Positions 50,196 to 59,851 of a stretch of DNA of 64,000 bases are shown here, one piece after another. The translations under genes and the position numbers were made by a program. The notes beneath the pieces were generated by a model that worked only from the letters and a program-made list of their open reading frames with translations, was not told the origin of the DNA and made no database searches. Positions within the stretch are counted from its first letter, which is position 1. Every line of letters starts with the position of its first letter. Origin of the DNA: Marmoricola sp. (lineage in GTDB: Bacteria; Actinomycetota; Actinomycetes; Propionibacteriales; Nocardioidaceae); assembly GCA_025964775.1 (NCBI GenBank), contig JAOPYE010000025.1:1-64000 (forward strand). Reading direction: 5' to 3'.

Positions 50196-50470
50196 GTCAG
50201 CGGCAGGTACGCCGAGAGGTCGGTGCGTTCGCCGGACGCCCGGACCCGTCCGGACTCGACCGCCTCGGCCCAGCTGAGCTCGCCGGTCGCGACCGCGATC
50301 CAGGTCTCCGGGTCGGTCTCGACGACGGCGCGGGGAGTACCCCGGGTGTGCCGGCCCCCCTCGACCGCCTGCACCGCCCCGTACGGCGGCACCCTGACCT
50401 CGACCGAGTGGCCCGGCGCCTTCTCGACCAGGAGTGCCAGGGTTCGCTTGACGTCGTCCTTCTGGCTCAA
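50192..50470 (-). CDS. Sterol-carrier-family (SCP2/MDMPI-C-like) small protein
   Basis: 92 residues from ATG 50470. VRVPPYGAVQAVEGGRHTRG, VVETDPETWIAVATGELSWA and VRASGERTDLSAYLPL follow the SCP2-like fold seen in small actinobacterial sterol carrier family proteins. It probably binds a lipid or small hydrophobic ligand. Its start overlaps the stop of the ArsR-type regulator upstream (ATGA), so both are one operon; its end overlaps the LCP gene convergently. Confidence 0.85.
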   Translation of the reverse strand: MSQKDDVKRTLALLVEKAPGHSVEVRVPPYGAVQAVEGGRHTRGTPRAVVETDPETWIAVATGELSWAEAVESGRVRASGERTDLSAYLPLT

Positions 50471-51048
50471 GACCGGACCTCCTGTCCCGGCTGCAGGACC
50501 TGCAGGAGGTGATAGGTGCGTCGGGCACCGCGCCCCTCGCTGGTCCGGGTCCGATCCCTCCAGGCCGCCTGGAGGTCGAGCAGCTCCTGGCTCAGCTGTT
50601 TGGCCTCGGCCTTGGTCAGCCGGATCCAGTCGTCACTGATCATCACGTGCGTGCTGCGTTCCTTGCTCGACGCATAGGCGCGATCGATCGCACCTTTGGC
50701 GGCGGCCGCGGCTTGACGGCGGAAGACCGTGACCGCCTGCGTTCCGCCGGGCGCCTTCTCCATCTCCTCGAGCTCGACGTTCACGCCACGCTCGCTGACT
50801 GGTTTCCAGACCCGGTCGCGTCCGTCTCGCGCCAGTTCCGGCGCCTGCTCTACGAAGCCGTACTTGGCAAGCTGCCTGAGGTGGAAGCTCGCCTGGTTCG
50901 CCGGGATACCGAGCCGCTCGGCCACGTCAGCGGCACGCAGGTGCCCCGCAGCTGTGATCTCGCCGAGGATGCGGGTGCGTACCGGGTGAGCGATCGCTCG
51001 CAGAGTCCTCGGGTCGTGGACCTCGAGGTAGCCGTCGTCCTTCGCCAT
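50467..51048 (-). CDS. ArsR-like winged-helix regulator (HTH_20 type)
   Basis: 193 residues. Winged helix: LRAIAHPVRTRILGEITAAG, LRAADVAERLGIPANQASFH, LRQLAKYGFVEQAPE (residues 15-70). A C-terminal dimer part (DWIRLTKAEAKQLSQELLDL) is coiled. No metal-binding Cys motif. Regulators of this class usually sit next to a divergent MFS exporter gene and repress it, as here. The intergenic region has nested inverted repeats. Confidence 0.93.
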   Translation of the reverse strand: MAKDDGYLEVHDPRTLRAIAHPVRTRILGEITAAGHLRAADVAERLGIPANQASFHLRQLAKYGFVEQAPELARDGRDRVWKPVSERGVNVELEEMEKAPGGTQAVTVFRRQAAAAAKGAIDRAYASSKERSTHVMISDDWIRLTKAEAKQLSQELLDLQAAWRDRTRTSEGRGARRTYHLLQVLQPGQEVRS

Positions 51049-51070
51049 CCCACCAGCCTATCCGAAATCC

Positions 51071-51102
51071 GCACCTTCTATTGCGCAACATAAGGTGCGC
51101 AA
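51071..51102. promoter_or_regulatory. Nested operator between ArsR-like and MFS genes
   Basis: TTGCGCA (51081-51087) and TGCGCAA (51096-51102) form a perfect 7-bp inverted repeat around 8 bases; GCACCTT (51071-51077) and AAGGTGC (51093-51099) form a second one interleaved with it. The ArsR start (51048) and the MFS ATG (51117) flank the block, so one protein can repress both. Confidence 0.75.
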
Positions 51103-51116
51103 GTTACCTTGCGGAT

Positions 51117-52367
51117 ATGAACCAGGCCAGCAACCTTCGCAACAACCACGACTTCAGCGTCCTGTGGATCGGTCAGACGATCAGTGAGCTCGGCAGTCGG
51201 ATGAGCATGTTCGTCTTCCCGCTGATCGCCTACGCGCTGACCGGATCAGCACTGTGGGCGGCGGCGGCAGAGAGCGCGCACCTGGTCGGGATGTGCGCAA
51301 TGCTCCTCCCTGCCGGCGTGCTCGCAGATCGTTATGATCGCCGCCGGCTGCTGCGCACCGCGAGCGCGGTCGGCTTCCTGCTGTACGCCTCGCTGGTCGG
51401 TGCCGCGTGGCTGGGTGGGATCACCATCGCGCACCTGCTCGTGGTCGCCGTGCTCACCGGAGCCTGCGCCGGATTGTTCTCGCCGGCAGAGACCTCGGCG
51501 GTCAAGACCGTCGTCCCGGACGAGCAGCTGTCAACTGCGCTGGCCCAGAACCAGGCACGTCAGCACGTGGCGTCGCTCGTCGGCGCTCCTATCGGCGGCG
51601 CGCTGCTCGCGCTTGCCCGCTGGCTTCCCTTGGGCGTCGACGCAGTGACCTATGCCGTCTCGTGGTTCATGCTCGGACGCATCCGCGCTGACCTGTCAGC
51701 CCCCGTGGACGACCGAACGCCGCGCATCTCGACGCGCGAGAGCGTCGTCGAAGGGTTCAGGTTCATGGCACGTCGGCCGTTCTTCCGAGTGCTGATGATC
51801 TGGTCGTCCCTGGTGAACCTGCTGGTCAACGCGCTCTTCTTCGTCGCAGTCCTGCGACTCATCGAGGGGGGCTTTGCTCCGGTGCAGATCGGCGTGGTGG
51901 AGACCGCCGCGGGCGCGTTCGGCGTTCTCGGTGCGATCGCGGCACCGGCGATCATCGACAGGTTCCGGACAGGCAGCCTCACGGTCGCCGTCGCCTGGAG
52001 CTTCGTGCCGCTGGCAGTGCCCATGGCGTTCTGGAACGCGCCCGCGGTCGTGGCTGTTGCCCTGTCTGTCGGCATGTTCCTGAACCCGGCGGGCAACGCC
52101 GGGATCGGCGCCTACCGGATGGCGGTGACCCCGATCGACCTCCAGGGCCGGATCCAGTCGACGACGCAGCTCGTCTCGATGTCGGTGATGCCGCTCTCGC
52201 CACTCCTGGCGGGCGGTCTGCTCGCGGGAGTCGGCGGCCGCGAGGCAGTCCTCCTGCTCGGCGCACTGACAGCGGTATCGGCCCTGATCCCGACGCTGAG
52301 TCGCCCGGTGCGGGCGGTGCCGCGACCGACCGTGTGGCAGGCCGAACTGGCCGGCAGCAACGCCTGA
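51117..52367 (+). CDS. MFS drug/metabolite exporter
   Basis: 416 residues with 12 predicted membrane segments. The motif A loop LADRYDRRRLLRTASA follows segment 2 (near residue 62). No soluble domain. This is the type of MFS exporter (MdfA/Tet-like) repressed by a neighbouring ArsR or MarR regulator. ATG 51117 has no ribosome site and TACCTT lies 7 bases upstream, so a leaderless transcript is likely. A longer GTG start would overlap the operator. Confidence 0.92.
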   Translation: MNQASNLRNNHDFSVLWIGQTISELGSRMSMFVFPLIAYALTGSALWAAAAESAHLVGMCAMLLPAGVLADRYDRRRLLRTASAVGFLLYASLVGAAWLGGITIAHLLVVAVLTGACAGLFSPAETSAVKTVVPDEQLSTALAQNQARQHVASLVGAPIGGALLALARWLPLGVDAVTYAVSWFMLGRIRADLSAPVDDRTPRISTRESVVEGFRFMARRPFFRVLMIWSSLVNLLVNALFFVAVLRLIEGGFAPVQIGVVETAAGAFGVLGAIAAPAIIDRFRTGSLTVAVAWSFVPLAVPMAFWNAPAVVAVALSVGMFLNPAGNAGIGAYRMAVTPIDLQGRIQSTTQLVSMSVMPLSPLLAGGLLAGVGGREAVLLLGALTAVSALIPTLSRPVRAVPRPTVWQAELAGSNA

Positions 52368-52383
52368 CGCTGTCTGCTCGAAC

Positions 52384-54642
52384 TCAGGCGAACGCGGCCG
52401 GAAGGGTCGCGGACCAGACTGCACGGGCTTCGACGAGCGGTAGGTCGAACTGGTCCTCGACCGTCACGGAGCCACCGCCGGTCACACCGAGCTCGGTCAG
52501 CGCAACGCCGTACCGGCTCGCGAGGGCGCCCAGCGCGTCGCCGTCGGTGGGTGCCACGGTCACGACGACCCGGCCGGCCGACTCGCTGAACAGCCCGACG
52601 AACGCATCGCCGGCGAGGCGGACCGAGACGCCGATGTCGTGGCGCAGGGCGCTCTCGACAAGTGCCTGGGCGAGCCCGCCGTCGGAGAGGTCGTGCGCCG
52701 AGGTCAACAGGCCGACCCCGTCGACGAGGAGCTCGGCCAGCGCCTGCTCGGCGGCAAGGTCGACCGCCGGGGGCAGGCCACCGAGGTGTCCGTGGACCAC
52801 GTGCGCCCACTCCGAGCCGGAGAGCTCCTCGCGGGTCTCGCCGAGCAGGAAGACCTTGTCACCGGCGGCCTGGAAACCGGTCGGGGTGCGCTGGGTGACG
52901 TCCTCGATCACGCCCAGCACGGCGACCACAGGAGTCGGCAGGATCGCGGTGTCGCCGGTCTGGTTGTACAGGCTGACGTTGCCACCGGTGACCGGGATGC
53001 CCAGCTCCAGGCAGCCGTCCTTCAGACCACGGCAGGCCTCGGCGAACTGCCACATGACATCCGGGTCCTCGGGCGAACCGAAGTTGAGGCAGTCGCTGAT
53101 CGCCAGCGGCCGAGCCCCGCCCGTCGCTACGTTGCGGTACGACTCGGCGAGCGCGAGCCGGGCACCGGCGTACGGGTCCAGCTTGGCGAAGCGGCCGTTG
53201 CAGTCGGTCGAGACGGCCACACCGAGGTTGGTCTCGTCGTCGATCCGGATCATGCCGGAGTCCGAGGGCTGGGCCAGGACGGTGTTGCCCTGGACGTAGC
53301 GGTCGTACTGGTCGGTGATCCAGGATTTGTCACACAGGTTGGGGCTGGCCGCGAGCCGCAGAACCGTGGCACGCAGCTCGGCGCCCGTGGTGGGGCGCGG
53401 CAGCGACTCCGCGCCATCTGCCTGGAGGGCGTCCTGCCAGGCGGGCCGGGCGAAGGGCCGGTTGTAGGTCGGGCCGTCGTGCGCCACCGAACGCGGCGGC
53501 ACGTCCACGACGCACTCGCCGTGCCAGTCGATCAGCAGCCGGTCACCGTCGGTGACCTCGCCGACCACGACGGCCTCGACGTCCCACTTCGCGCAGATCG
53601 CCATGAACGCCTCTACGTCACCGGGTTCGACGACCGCCATCATGCGTTCCTGGGACTCGCTCATCAGGATCTCTTCGGGCGCCAGGGTCGAGTCGCGCAA
53701 CGGCACCCGGTCCAGCTCGACGTGCATGCCGCCGTCACCGGCACTGGCCAGCTCGGAGGTCGCGCACGAGAGGCCGGCGCCTCCGAGGTCCTGGATGCCG
53801 GCGACGAGTCCGGCCGCGAAGATCTCCAGGGTGCACTCGATGAGCAGCTTCTCCATGAACGGGTCGCCGACCTGGACGCTCGGACGCTTGGCGGGGCCGT
53901 CGGCATCAAAGGTCTCCGAGGCCAGCACCGAGACGCCGCCGATGCCGTCACCGCCGGTCCGGGCGCCGTACAGGATCACCTGGTTGCCGACACCGGACGC
54001 CTTGGCGAGGTGCAGGTCCTCGTGACGCAGGACACCGACGCACAGGGCGTTGACCAGCGGGTTGCCCAGGTACGTCTCATCGAAGACAGCCTCGCCGCCG
54101 ATGTTCGGCAGGCCCAGGCAGTTGCCGTAGCCGCCGACGCCGGCCACGATCCCGGGCAGCACCCGCTGGGTGTCCGGCGCGTCCAGGGGACCGAAGCGGA
54201 GCGGATCCATCACTGCCACCGGACGAGCGCCCATGGCGAGGATGTCGCGAACGATGCCACCGACCCCGGTCGCAGCACCCTGGTAGGGCTCGACGAAGGA
54301 CGGGTGGTTGTGCGACTCGACCTTGAAGGTCACCGCGTAGCCCTGGCCCACGTCGAGGACACCGGCGTTCTCGCCGATCCCTGCCAGCATCTTGCCGACC
54401 GGGGTCTCCTGCGGGATGTCGGAGAACTGCTTGAGGTGCACCTTGGTGGACTTGTAGGAGCAGTGCTCGCTCCACATCACCGAGTACATCGCCAGCTCGG
54501 AGCTGGTCGGACGGCGACCGAGGATCTCGCGGATCCGTGCGTACTCGTCGGCCTTGAGGCCGAGGTCGGCCCAGGGCTGTTCCCGGTCCGGGTCCTGCTC
54601 AGCTGCGGTGACGGTGTCGAGGTGGGTACGGACGTCAGGCAC
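52384..54642 (-). CDS. purL: Phosphoribosylformylglycinamidine synthase subunit PurL (small type)
   Basis: 752 residues, the short PurL that works with PurS and PurQ. Blocks: [20 protein letters not shown] (active-site His, near residue 53), [63 protein letters not shown], and [20 protein letters not shown]. It makes FGAM from FGAR, ATP and glutamine-derived ammonia. GTG 54642. The other two subunits lie at 56241-57175, separated by a plus-strand exoprotein gene. Confidence 0.97.
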   Translation of the reverse strand: MPDVRTHLDTVTAAEQDPDREQPWADLGLKADEYARIREILGRRPTSSELAMYSVMWSEHCSYKSTKVHLKQFSDIPQETPVGKMLAGIGENAGVLDVGQGYAVTFKVESHNHPSFVEPYQGAATGVGGIVRDILAMGARPVAVMDPLRFGPLDAPDTQRVLPGIVAGVGGYGNCLGLPNIGGEAVFDETYLGNPLVNALCVGVLRHEDLHLAKASGVGNQVILYGARTGGDGIGGVSVLASETFDADGPAKRPSVQVGDPFMEKLLIECTLEIFAAGLVAGIQDLGGAGLSCATSELASAGDGGMHVELDRVPLRDSTLAPEEILMSESQERMMAVVEPGDVEAFMAICAKWDVEAVVVGEVTDGDRLLIDWHGECVVDVPPRSVAHDGPTYNRPFARPAWQDALQADGAESLPRPTTGAELRATVLRLAASPNLCDKSWITDQYDRYVQGNTVLAQPSDSGMIRIDDETNLGVAVSTDCNGRFAKLDPYAGARLALAESYRNVATGGARPLAISDCLNFGSPEDPDVMWQFAEACRGLKDGCLELGIPVTGGNVSLYNQTGDTAILPTPVVAVLGVIEDVTQRTPTGFQAAGDKVFLLGETREELSGSEWAHVVHGHLGGLPPAVDLAAEQALAELLVDGVGLLTSAHDLSDGGLAQALVESALRHDIGVSVRLAGDAFVGLFSESAGRVVVTVAPTDGDALGALASRYGVALTELGVTGGGSVTVEDQFDLPLVEARAVWSATLPAAFA

Positions 54643-54767
54643 GCGCGGTTCCGATCAGCAACGTAGGCGCTCCGGGCTCGGTGGATGTCAGGACCAAATC
54701 TACTCGGTGGGGCTGCCACGGCCCGCCTCGGGCCGCCCCGCGAACACCCCCGGCGGCTGTTTCGAAT

Positions 54768-54816
54768 TACAGCGTTGTAGTTAAATCCAAGCCCTGTTAC
54801 TGGTGTGACTGGTGTG
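54768..54816 (+). promoter_or_regulatory. Repeat-containing control region before the DUF1906 gene
   Basis: An inverted repeat TACA-GCGT-TGTA (54768-54779) in an A/T-rich patch is followed by a perfect 9-bp tandem direct repeat ACTGGTGTG x2 (54799-54816). This lies 39-87 bases before the ATG. Direct repeats of this spacing suit response-regulator sites; identity unknown. Confidence 0.45.
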
Positions 54817-54854
54817 GTTATGGTGACGAGGTTCCCCACCCAGGAGTACCCCAG

Positions 54855-56234
54855 ATGCCTTCCCCGCCACATGTTCGTCGCACCCTCGCGACCCTCGTCG
54901 TCGTCGCCCTCGCGACGACGATCGGGCTGACCGCTTCGAACGCGCTGGCGACCACTCCCGCGCCTCCGAACCCGATCACGCCGGGCAACTTCAGCGGGTA
55001 CGGCTTCGACCAGTGCAACGCGCCCAGCCAGGCCAGCATGACCGCCTGGCTGAAGAGCTCTCCGTTCCGCGCCGTCGGGATCTACATCTCTGGGACCCTG
55101 AGGTTCTGCCCGGACCAGCCCAACCTGACCGCGACCTGGGTCGCCACCCAGCTGTCGACCGGATGGCGCCTGCTGCCGATCCACCTCGGCGCGCAGGCGT
55201 CGTGCTCGAGCCGCGTCCGGTACAAGGGCGACCTGATCAACCCGGGCACCACCGACGACTACGCAGCGGCACGAGCCCAGGGTCGCGCGGAGGCCAACAC
55301 GGCGACCGCTGCAGCCAAGGCGCTCGGCATCGTGGCGCGCAGCACGATCTACTACGACCTCGAATCGTTCGACATCAAGAACACGTCGTGCCGTCTGTCG
55401 GCGCTGAAGTTCCTCTCCGCGTGGACGAACAAGATCATCCAGAACGGCTACACCTCCGGCGTCTACTCCAGCGCCGGGTCCGGCATCAAGGCCCTCGACG
55501 ACGCCCGGGTCACCCCCGGCAACACGATCTCCATGCCGTACCAGATCTGGATCGCCGACTGGAACGGCACGGCTGGCACCACCTCGACCTACGTCCGGCC
55601 CGACGGCTGGGTCGGCCGACGTCTCCACCAGTACCAGGGCGGCCACAACGAGACCTGGGGCGGCGTCACGATCAACATCGACCGGAGCTGGCTGAGCCTC
55701 TCCGGCGGGCCGGCGACACCACCGCCACCCACGACCCCCGAGGGCTCGCTCCCGGCTTCGCTGGCCGACCCGAGGTGCACGACCACCTCGATCAACCGGA
55801 CGGCATACCGCTTCGTCACCCCGACCCGGCGGCCGAGCCTGATCGTCCCGCTCCAGTGCCTGCTCAAGCAGCACGGCCTCTACACCGTCAGCGTCACGGG
55901 GAACTGGAACCGGCGCACCCGAAACGGCGTCGAGGCCTGGCAGAAGCGCGTCGGGCACCTTCAGCAGCGGGCCTTCACGCGCGCCGACTGGGTCTCGCTG
56001 CTCAGTGCGGGCAACTCCGGCACCGTGCTCAAGCCAGGCGTGCGGGGCGCGGACGTGATCCGTGCGCAGCGAGCCATCAACGCCGCCGCAAACACCCCGG
56101 TGACCATCACAGGCATCTACGACTCAGCCACCCAGCAGGCGGTCGCGCTGTACCAGCGGGAGAACCACATCTCGCCCGTGCACGGGATCATCGCGACCCT
56201 GACCTGGGGCGCGCTCACCAAGGGACTCTGGTAG
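54855..56234 (+). CDS. Secreted DUF1906 glycoside-hydrolase-like protein with peptidoglycan-binding domain
   Basis: 459 residues from ATG 54855 (AGGAG 10 bases upstream). Signal peptide residues 1-34 (hydrophobic LATLVVVALATTIGLTA, cleavage after NALA). Residues 45-275 match the Rv2525c-like DUF1906 fold: GYGFDQCNAPSQASM, AVGIYISG, LPIHLGAQASC, STIYYDLESFD, GVYSSAGSG, WIADWNGTA and RLHQYQGG, a TIM-barrel like GH25 lysozymes. The last 170 residues contain a divergent unit and a peptidoglycan-binding repeat (GVRGADVIRAQRAINAAANT ... TQQAVALYQRENH). Cell-wall remodelling is inferred. Confidence 0.92.
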   Translation: MPSPPHVRRTLATLVVVALATTIGLTASNALATTPAPPNPITPGNFSGYGFDQCNAPSQASMTAWLKSSPFRAVGIYISGTLRFCPDQPNLTATWVATQLSTGWRLLPIHLGAQASCSSRVRYKGDLINPGTTDDYAAARAQGRAEANTATAAAKALGIVARSTIYYDLESFDIKNTSCRLSALKFLSAWTNKIIQNGYTSGVYSSAGSGIKALDDARVTPGNTISMPYQIWIADWNGTAGTTSTYVRPDGWVGRRLHQYQGGHNETWGGVTINIDRSWLSLSGGPATPPPPTTPEGSLPASLADPRCTTTSINRTAYRFVTPTRRPSLIVPLQCLLKQHGLYTVSVTGNWNRRTRNGVEAWQKRVGHLQQRAFTRADWVSLLSAGNSGTVLKPGVRGADVIRAQRAINAAANTPVTITGIYDSATQQAVALYQRENHISPVHGIIATLTWGALTKGLW

Positions 56235-56240
56235 CTCGGC

Positions 56241-56909
56241 TCAGGCGGTCGAGACGAGCGCGCCGAGGGACGTGAAGAACCCGAGCCCGTCGGTCCCCGG
56301 CCCGCACAACGCCTCGACCGCGTGCTCGGGGTGCGGCATCAGCCCGACCACGTTGCCGGCCTCGTTGGTGATGCCGGCGATCGCGCGCTGCGAGCCGTTG
56401 GGGTTGCCGACGTACCGGGCGATGACGCGACCCTCGGCCTCGAGCATGTCCAGGGTCTTGTCGTCGGCGACGAAGGAGCCCTCACCGTTCTTGAGCACGA
56501 TCGTCACCTGCTGACCGATCGCGTACGACGACGTCCACGCGCTGGTGTTGTTCTCGATGGTCAGCGTCTGGTCCAGGCACCCGAACTTGCGGTGGTCGTT
56601 GCGGATCAGGGCGCCGGGCAGCAGGTGGGACTCGCACAGGATCTGGAAACCGTTGCAGATGCCCAGCACAGGCATGCCACCACGGGCCGCATCGACGACC
56701 TCGGTCATCACCGGTGCGAAGCGGGCGATCGCTCCGCAGCGCAGGTAGTCGCCGTAGGAGAAACCTCCGGGCAGCAGCACCGCATCGACACCCTGCAGGT
56801 CGTGGTCACCGTGCCACAGCGCGATCGCCTCGTGGCCGGCCACGCGCACGGCGCGACGCGCATCAGCGTCGTCGAGCGATCCGGGAAAGGTGACGACCCC
56901 GACCTTCAC
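56241..56909 (-). CDS. purQ: Phosphoribosylformylglycinamidine synthase subunit PurQ
   Basis: 222 residues from GTG 56909, overlapping the purS stop (GTGA). Class-I glutamine amidotransferase: [17 protein letters not shown] at the start, nucleophile Cys in [13 protein letters not shown] near residue 88, and the His/Glu pair in [13 protein letters not shown] near 200. It supplies ammonia to PurL. It ends 6 bases from the convergent DUF1906 gene. Confidence 0.97.
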   Translation of the reverse strand: MKVGVVTFPGSLDDADARRAVRVAGHEAIALWHGDHDLQGVDAVLLPGGFSYGDYLRCGAIARFAPVMTEVVDAARGGMPVLGICNGFQILCESHLLPGALIRNDHRKFGCLDQTLTIENNTSAWTSSYAIGQQVTIVLKNGEGSFVADDKTLDMLEAEGRVIARYVGNPNGSQRAIAGITNEAGNVVGLMPHPEHAVEALCGPGTDGLGFFTSLGALVSTA

Positions 56910-57175
56910 TGGCCGGACTCCTGGCCGGACTCCTGGATCACCCGGACCGCGTAGTCCTCGATCACCGGGTTCGACAGCAGCGTCTCGGCCATCGCGTTGA
57001 CCTCCGCCAGCCGGTCCTCGGTCAGGTCGCCATCGATCTCGAGCTCGAACCGCTTGCCCTGACGGACCTCGGTGACGCCGTCGAACCCCAGTCGCGGCAG
57101 GGCGCCGAGGACGGCCTTGCCCTGCGGGTCGAGGATCTCGGGCTTGGGCATGACGTCGACGACGACACGGGCCAC
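56906..57175 (-). CDS. purS: Phosphoribosylformylglycinamidine synthase subunit PurS
   Basis: 89 residues. [40 protein letters not shown] and [11 protein letters not shown] are the PurS signature; it bridges PurL and PurQ. The last residues ESGQESGQ come from a 12-bp tandem duplication (56909-56932) right at the purS/purQ junction, which lengthened the tail by one unit and kept the GTGA coupling intact. Confidence 0.96.
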   Translation of the reverse strand: MARVVVDVMPKPEILDPQGKAVLGALPRLGFDGVTEVRQGKRFELEIDGDLTEDRLAEVNAMAETLLSNPVIEDYAVRVIQESGQESGQ

Positions 57176-57291
57176 GGGGCAACTCCTGGGGACTGTGGAA
57201 TCAGACAGCGCCCAGTCTACGGGTGCCCGACGCGAGTCGAGGCCGCGGGCGAGCAGACATACCTCGCGGGGTATTCAGGGCTTCGCGATCC

Positions 57292-57690
57292 TCACGGCTG
57301 GACACCCAGGGCGACGCGCCAACTGACGTCCGACGCTGTCCTCACCTCGACCGACCTCCCGCTCTTGCGCACGTTCGCTGCAAACGAGATGCGGCCGACC
57401 GACCCTCGGACACAGGTACTGGTGACGCCAGGCAGTTCGCACGAGTAGGCAATGACCAAGCTGCCGGAGCGCGGAATCGACGCCAGTCGCTGCGACCCGG
57501 CTCCCGTTCCCACGTAGAAGGTGCCGGCACCACCGTCGGGCACGAGCGTCGCCGGGCTCACCAGCCTCGACGGGGGTGCCGATTGCTCAACTCGTCTGGT
57601 TTTCGTCGCGGTAGCGGGCGATGAGGTGGCGCAGGAACTCAGGGACGCCGCGGCAGCCAACCCGAGGCTCAGGCCGGTCAGCCTCCCCAC
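57292..57690 (-). CDS. Hypothetical lipoprotein
   Basis: 132 residues from GTG 57690. Signal peptide with lipobox LSSC (Cys20; MGRLTGLSLGLAAAASLSSC). The mature part is Thr/Ser-rich, then a small beta-rich region with a Cys pair (YSCELPGVTSTCVRG) that could form a disulfide. I do not recognise the family. Single gene between purS and an SRPBCC gene. Confidence 0.75.
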   Translation of the reverse strand: MGRLTGLSLGLAAAASLSSCATSSPATATKTRRVEQSAPPSRLVSPATLVPDGGAGTFYVGTGAGSQRLASIPRSGSLVIAYSCELPGVTSTCVRGSVGRISFAANVRKSGRSVEVRTASDVSWRVALGVQP

Positions 57691-57797
57691 ACGTACCCCA
57701 ACATCACCTCTCAGGCACGTTGGAATGCCCAGAAGTTACCAACTTGTCGCTTGAAGCGACACTATGTCAGGGAAGATCTGTGGAAAACATGGGTACG

Positions 57798-58274
57798 TCA
57801 AACAGCGAGGCGAGCCGCGTACAGCGGCCACATCTTCGCGGCGTACTGGCGCCAGAACACGCCCATGACCGGCAGCAGCGCGCGGGTCACCGCGTTCGTC
57901 GGATGCATCGACCAGCTCCAGGTGACCCGGGTGCCGTCACCCTCGGGGACGTACTTGAACTGGCCGTCGACGCTGACCACCAGCGCCTTCAGCGGCCCGG
58001 TGAGGTCGCTGAGCCGGTACTGGTAGAGCCCGCCTGCCCGGTCGTAGGTGACCAGCGTTTCGGTGTTGCTGTTGCCGTCGCTGGTGACGACCTTGCGGGT
58101 CTGCCCGACCGTGGCCCACGGGCCGACCTGGCCGGTGCACTCCTTGACCGGCGGGATCATCCCGGCCCGGTGCGGGAACAGCTCCTCCAGCGGGGCGTTC
58201 ATGACACCGTCGAAGGCAACCTCGAGCGGTACCGGTACGACGGTTGAGGATGCGAGCTCATAGGTGGAGACCAT
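57798..58274 (-). CDS. SRPBCC-family protein (START-like fold)
   Basis: 158 residues from ATG 58274. FDGVMNAPLEELFPHRAG, SNTETLVTYDRAGGLYQYRL, FKYVPEGDGTRVTWSWSMHP and AAKMWPLYAARLAV match polyketide-cyclase/SRPBCC proteins with a hydrophobic cavity. Its start overlaps the stop of the acyl-CoA ligase gene, so lipid-related binding is plausible. The first residues MVSTYELASST are encoded by DNA that looks like a diverged type A element. Confidence 0.88.
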   Translation of the reverse strand: MVSTYELASSTVVPVPLEVAFDGVMNAPLEELFPHRAGMIPPVKECTGQVGPWATVGQTRKVVTSDGNSNTETLVTYDRAGGLYQYRLSDLTGPLKALVVSVDGQFKYVPEGDGTRVTWSWSMHPTNAVTRALLPVMGVFWRQYAAKMWPLYAARLAV

Positions 58275-59842
58275 CAGTCGACCAGCTCTCGTTTCAGGAT
58301 CTTGCCGGTGGCGGTCATCGGCAACGAATCGACGAACGTGACGATCCGCGGGTACTTGTAGTTGGCCATCTGCTCCTTGCCCCAGGCCAGGAGCTCGTCC
58401 TCGCTGAGGGTGGCCCCCGCGTTCCGGATCACGAACGCCTTGACCTCTTCACCGTGGGACTCGTGCGCGATGCCGACGACGGCCGCGAGCGACACGTCCG
58501 GGTGGGTCATCAGGACCTCTTCGATCTCGCGCGGGTACACGTTGAAGCCGCCGCGGATGATCATGTCCTTGGACCGGTCGACGATGTAGTAGAAGCCGTC
58601 CTCGTCGCGCCGGGCCAGGTCGCCCGAGCGGAACCAGCCGTCCTTGATCGCCTCGGCGGTGGCTTCGGGCCGACCGTAGTAACCCTTCATGATGTTGTGG
58701 CCCTTGATCGCGATCTCCCCGATGGCGCCGACCTCGGTGACCTCGTTCCAGTCGTCGTCGATGAGCTTCACCGCCACTCCCCAGATCGGTACGCCGATCG
58801 AGCCCGGGCGCGGTTCCTGGTCAGGATCGCTGAACGTCGCGACCGGCGAGGTCTCCGAGAGCCCGTAGCCCTCGAGGATCTGGACGCCGAGCTTCTCCTT
58901 GACCTGGGTGATGATCTCGACCGGCAGGCTGGCGCCGCCGGAGGCACCGATGCGCAGGTTGCGGGCGATCCGCTCCACGTCGACGCCCGGGTCGGCACCG
59001 AGCGCGGCCAGCAGGCCCCACCACATCGTCGGTACGCCGGCGAAGAACGTGACCTCTTCGGACTGCATCAGGCCGATCACCTGGGCCGCGTCGAACCGGG
59101 GAACCAGCAGCAGCGTCGCGGCAGCGGCGAAGCCGGCATGCATCTGCACCGTCGCGCCGAAGGTGTGGAACAACGGCAGCGTCAGCACGTGGGTGTCGCT
59201 GGCCGGCTGGTTCTGGAACAACCGGTTCATCGTCAGCACGTTCATCATCGTGTTCGAGTGACTCAGCTCGGCACCCTTGGCCTGGCCCGTGGTGCCCGAG
59301 GTGAACAGGATGATCGCGGTGTCGCTCGGCTCGGTGACGACCGAGTCGAAGACCGGGGACTTGCCGGCCAGCGCCTGGCCCAGCGTTTCAGTACCCTCGA
59401 TCGGCGACGCCGCCGTTGGGTCCGCTGTGATCATGAAGAACTGTTCGACCGGCTTGCCGTCGGCCTGCGCGGCCAGGAATCCGGCATGCCCCTCGGCGCC
59501 GATGGCGAGGTCGGGGGTGCCCTCGAAGCAGAAGTACGCCTTCACGTCGGCATCGCCCAGGTGGTAGGCCACCTCGCGACCCTTGAGCAGCACGTTCAGC
59601 GGCACCACCACGCCACCGGCCTTGAGCACGCCGTAGTAGACGATGGGGAAGTACGGCAGGTTCGGACAGCTCAGCGCCACCTTGTCGCCCGGCCGGATCC
59701 CGCGGTCGACGAGCAGGTTCGCCACCTGGTTGGCGGCCGCGTCGACCTGCGCGTAGGTGAGTCTGGTGTCACCGAGGACCAGCGCGTCGCGATCGGGGAA
59801 GTTGCGTGCGGAGTCCTCGAGCAGGACCGACAGATTCAGCAT
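58274..59842 (-). CDS. Long-chain fatty-acid-CoA ligase (FadD-type)
   Basis: 522 residues, complete ANL-family adenylating enzyme. A3 loop FTSGTTGQAKGAELSHSN near residue 182, A5 LEGYGLSETSPVATF near 325, A7/A8 RSGDLARRDEDGFYYIVDR then KDMIIRGGFNVYP near 410-440, and catalytic Lys near the end in TATGKILKREL. It activates a fatty or other carboxylic acid to its CoA ester. Operon with the downstream SRPBCC gene; its start is 10 bases from the other SRPBCC stop at 59852. Confidence 0.95.
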   Translation of the reverse strand: MLNLSVLLEDSARNFPDRDALVLGDTRLTYAQVDAAANQVANLLVDRGIRPGDKVALSCPNLPYFPIVYYGVLKAGGVVVPLNVLLKGREVAYHLGDADVKAYFCFEGTPDLAIGAEGHAGFLAAQADGKPVEQFFMITADPTAASPIEGTETLGQALAGKSPVFDSVVTEPSDTAIILFTSGTTGQAKGAELSHSNTMMNVLTMNRLFQNQPASDTHVLTLPLFHTFGATVQMHAGFAAAATLLLVPRFDAAQVIGLMQSEEVTFFAGVPTMWWGLLAALGADPGVDVERIARNLRIGASGGASLPVEIITQVKEKLGVQILEGYGLSETSPVATFSDPDQEPRPGSIGVPIWGVAVKLIDDDWNEVTEVGAIGEIAIKGHNIMKGYYGRPEATAEAIKDGWFRSGDLARRDEDGFYYIVDRSKDMIIRGGFNVYPREIEEVLMTHPDVSLAAVVGIAHESHGEEVKAFVIRNAGATLSEDELLAWGKEQMANYKYPRIVTFVDSLPMTATGKILKRELVD

Positions 59843-59851
59843 GCGGCCAAC

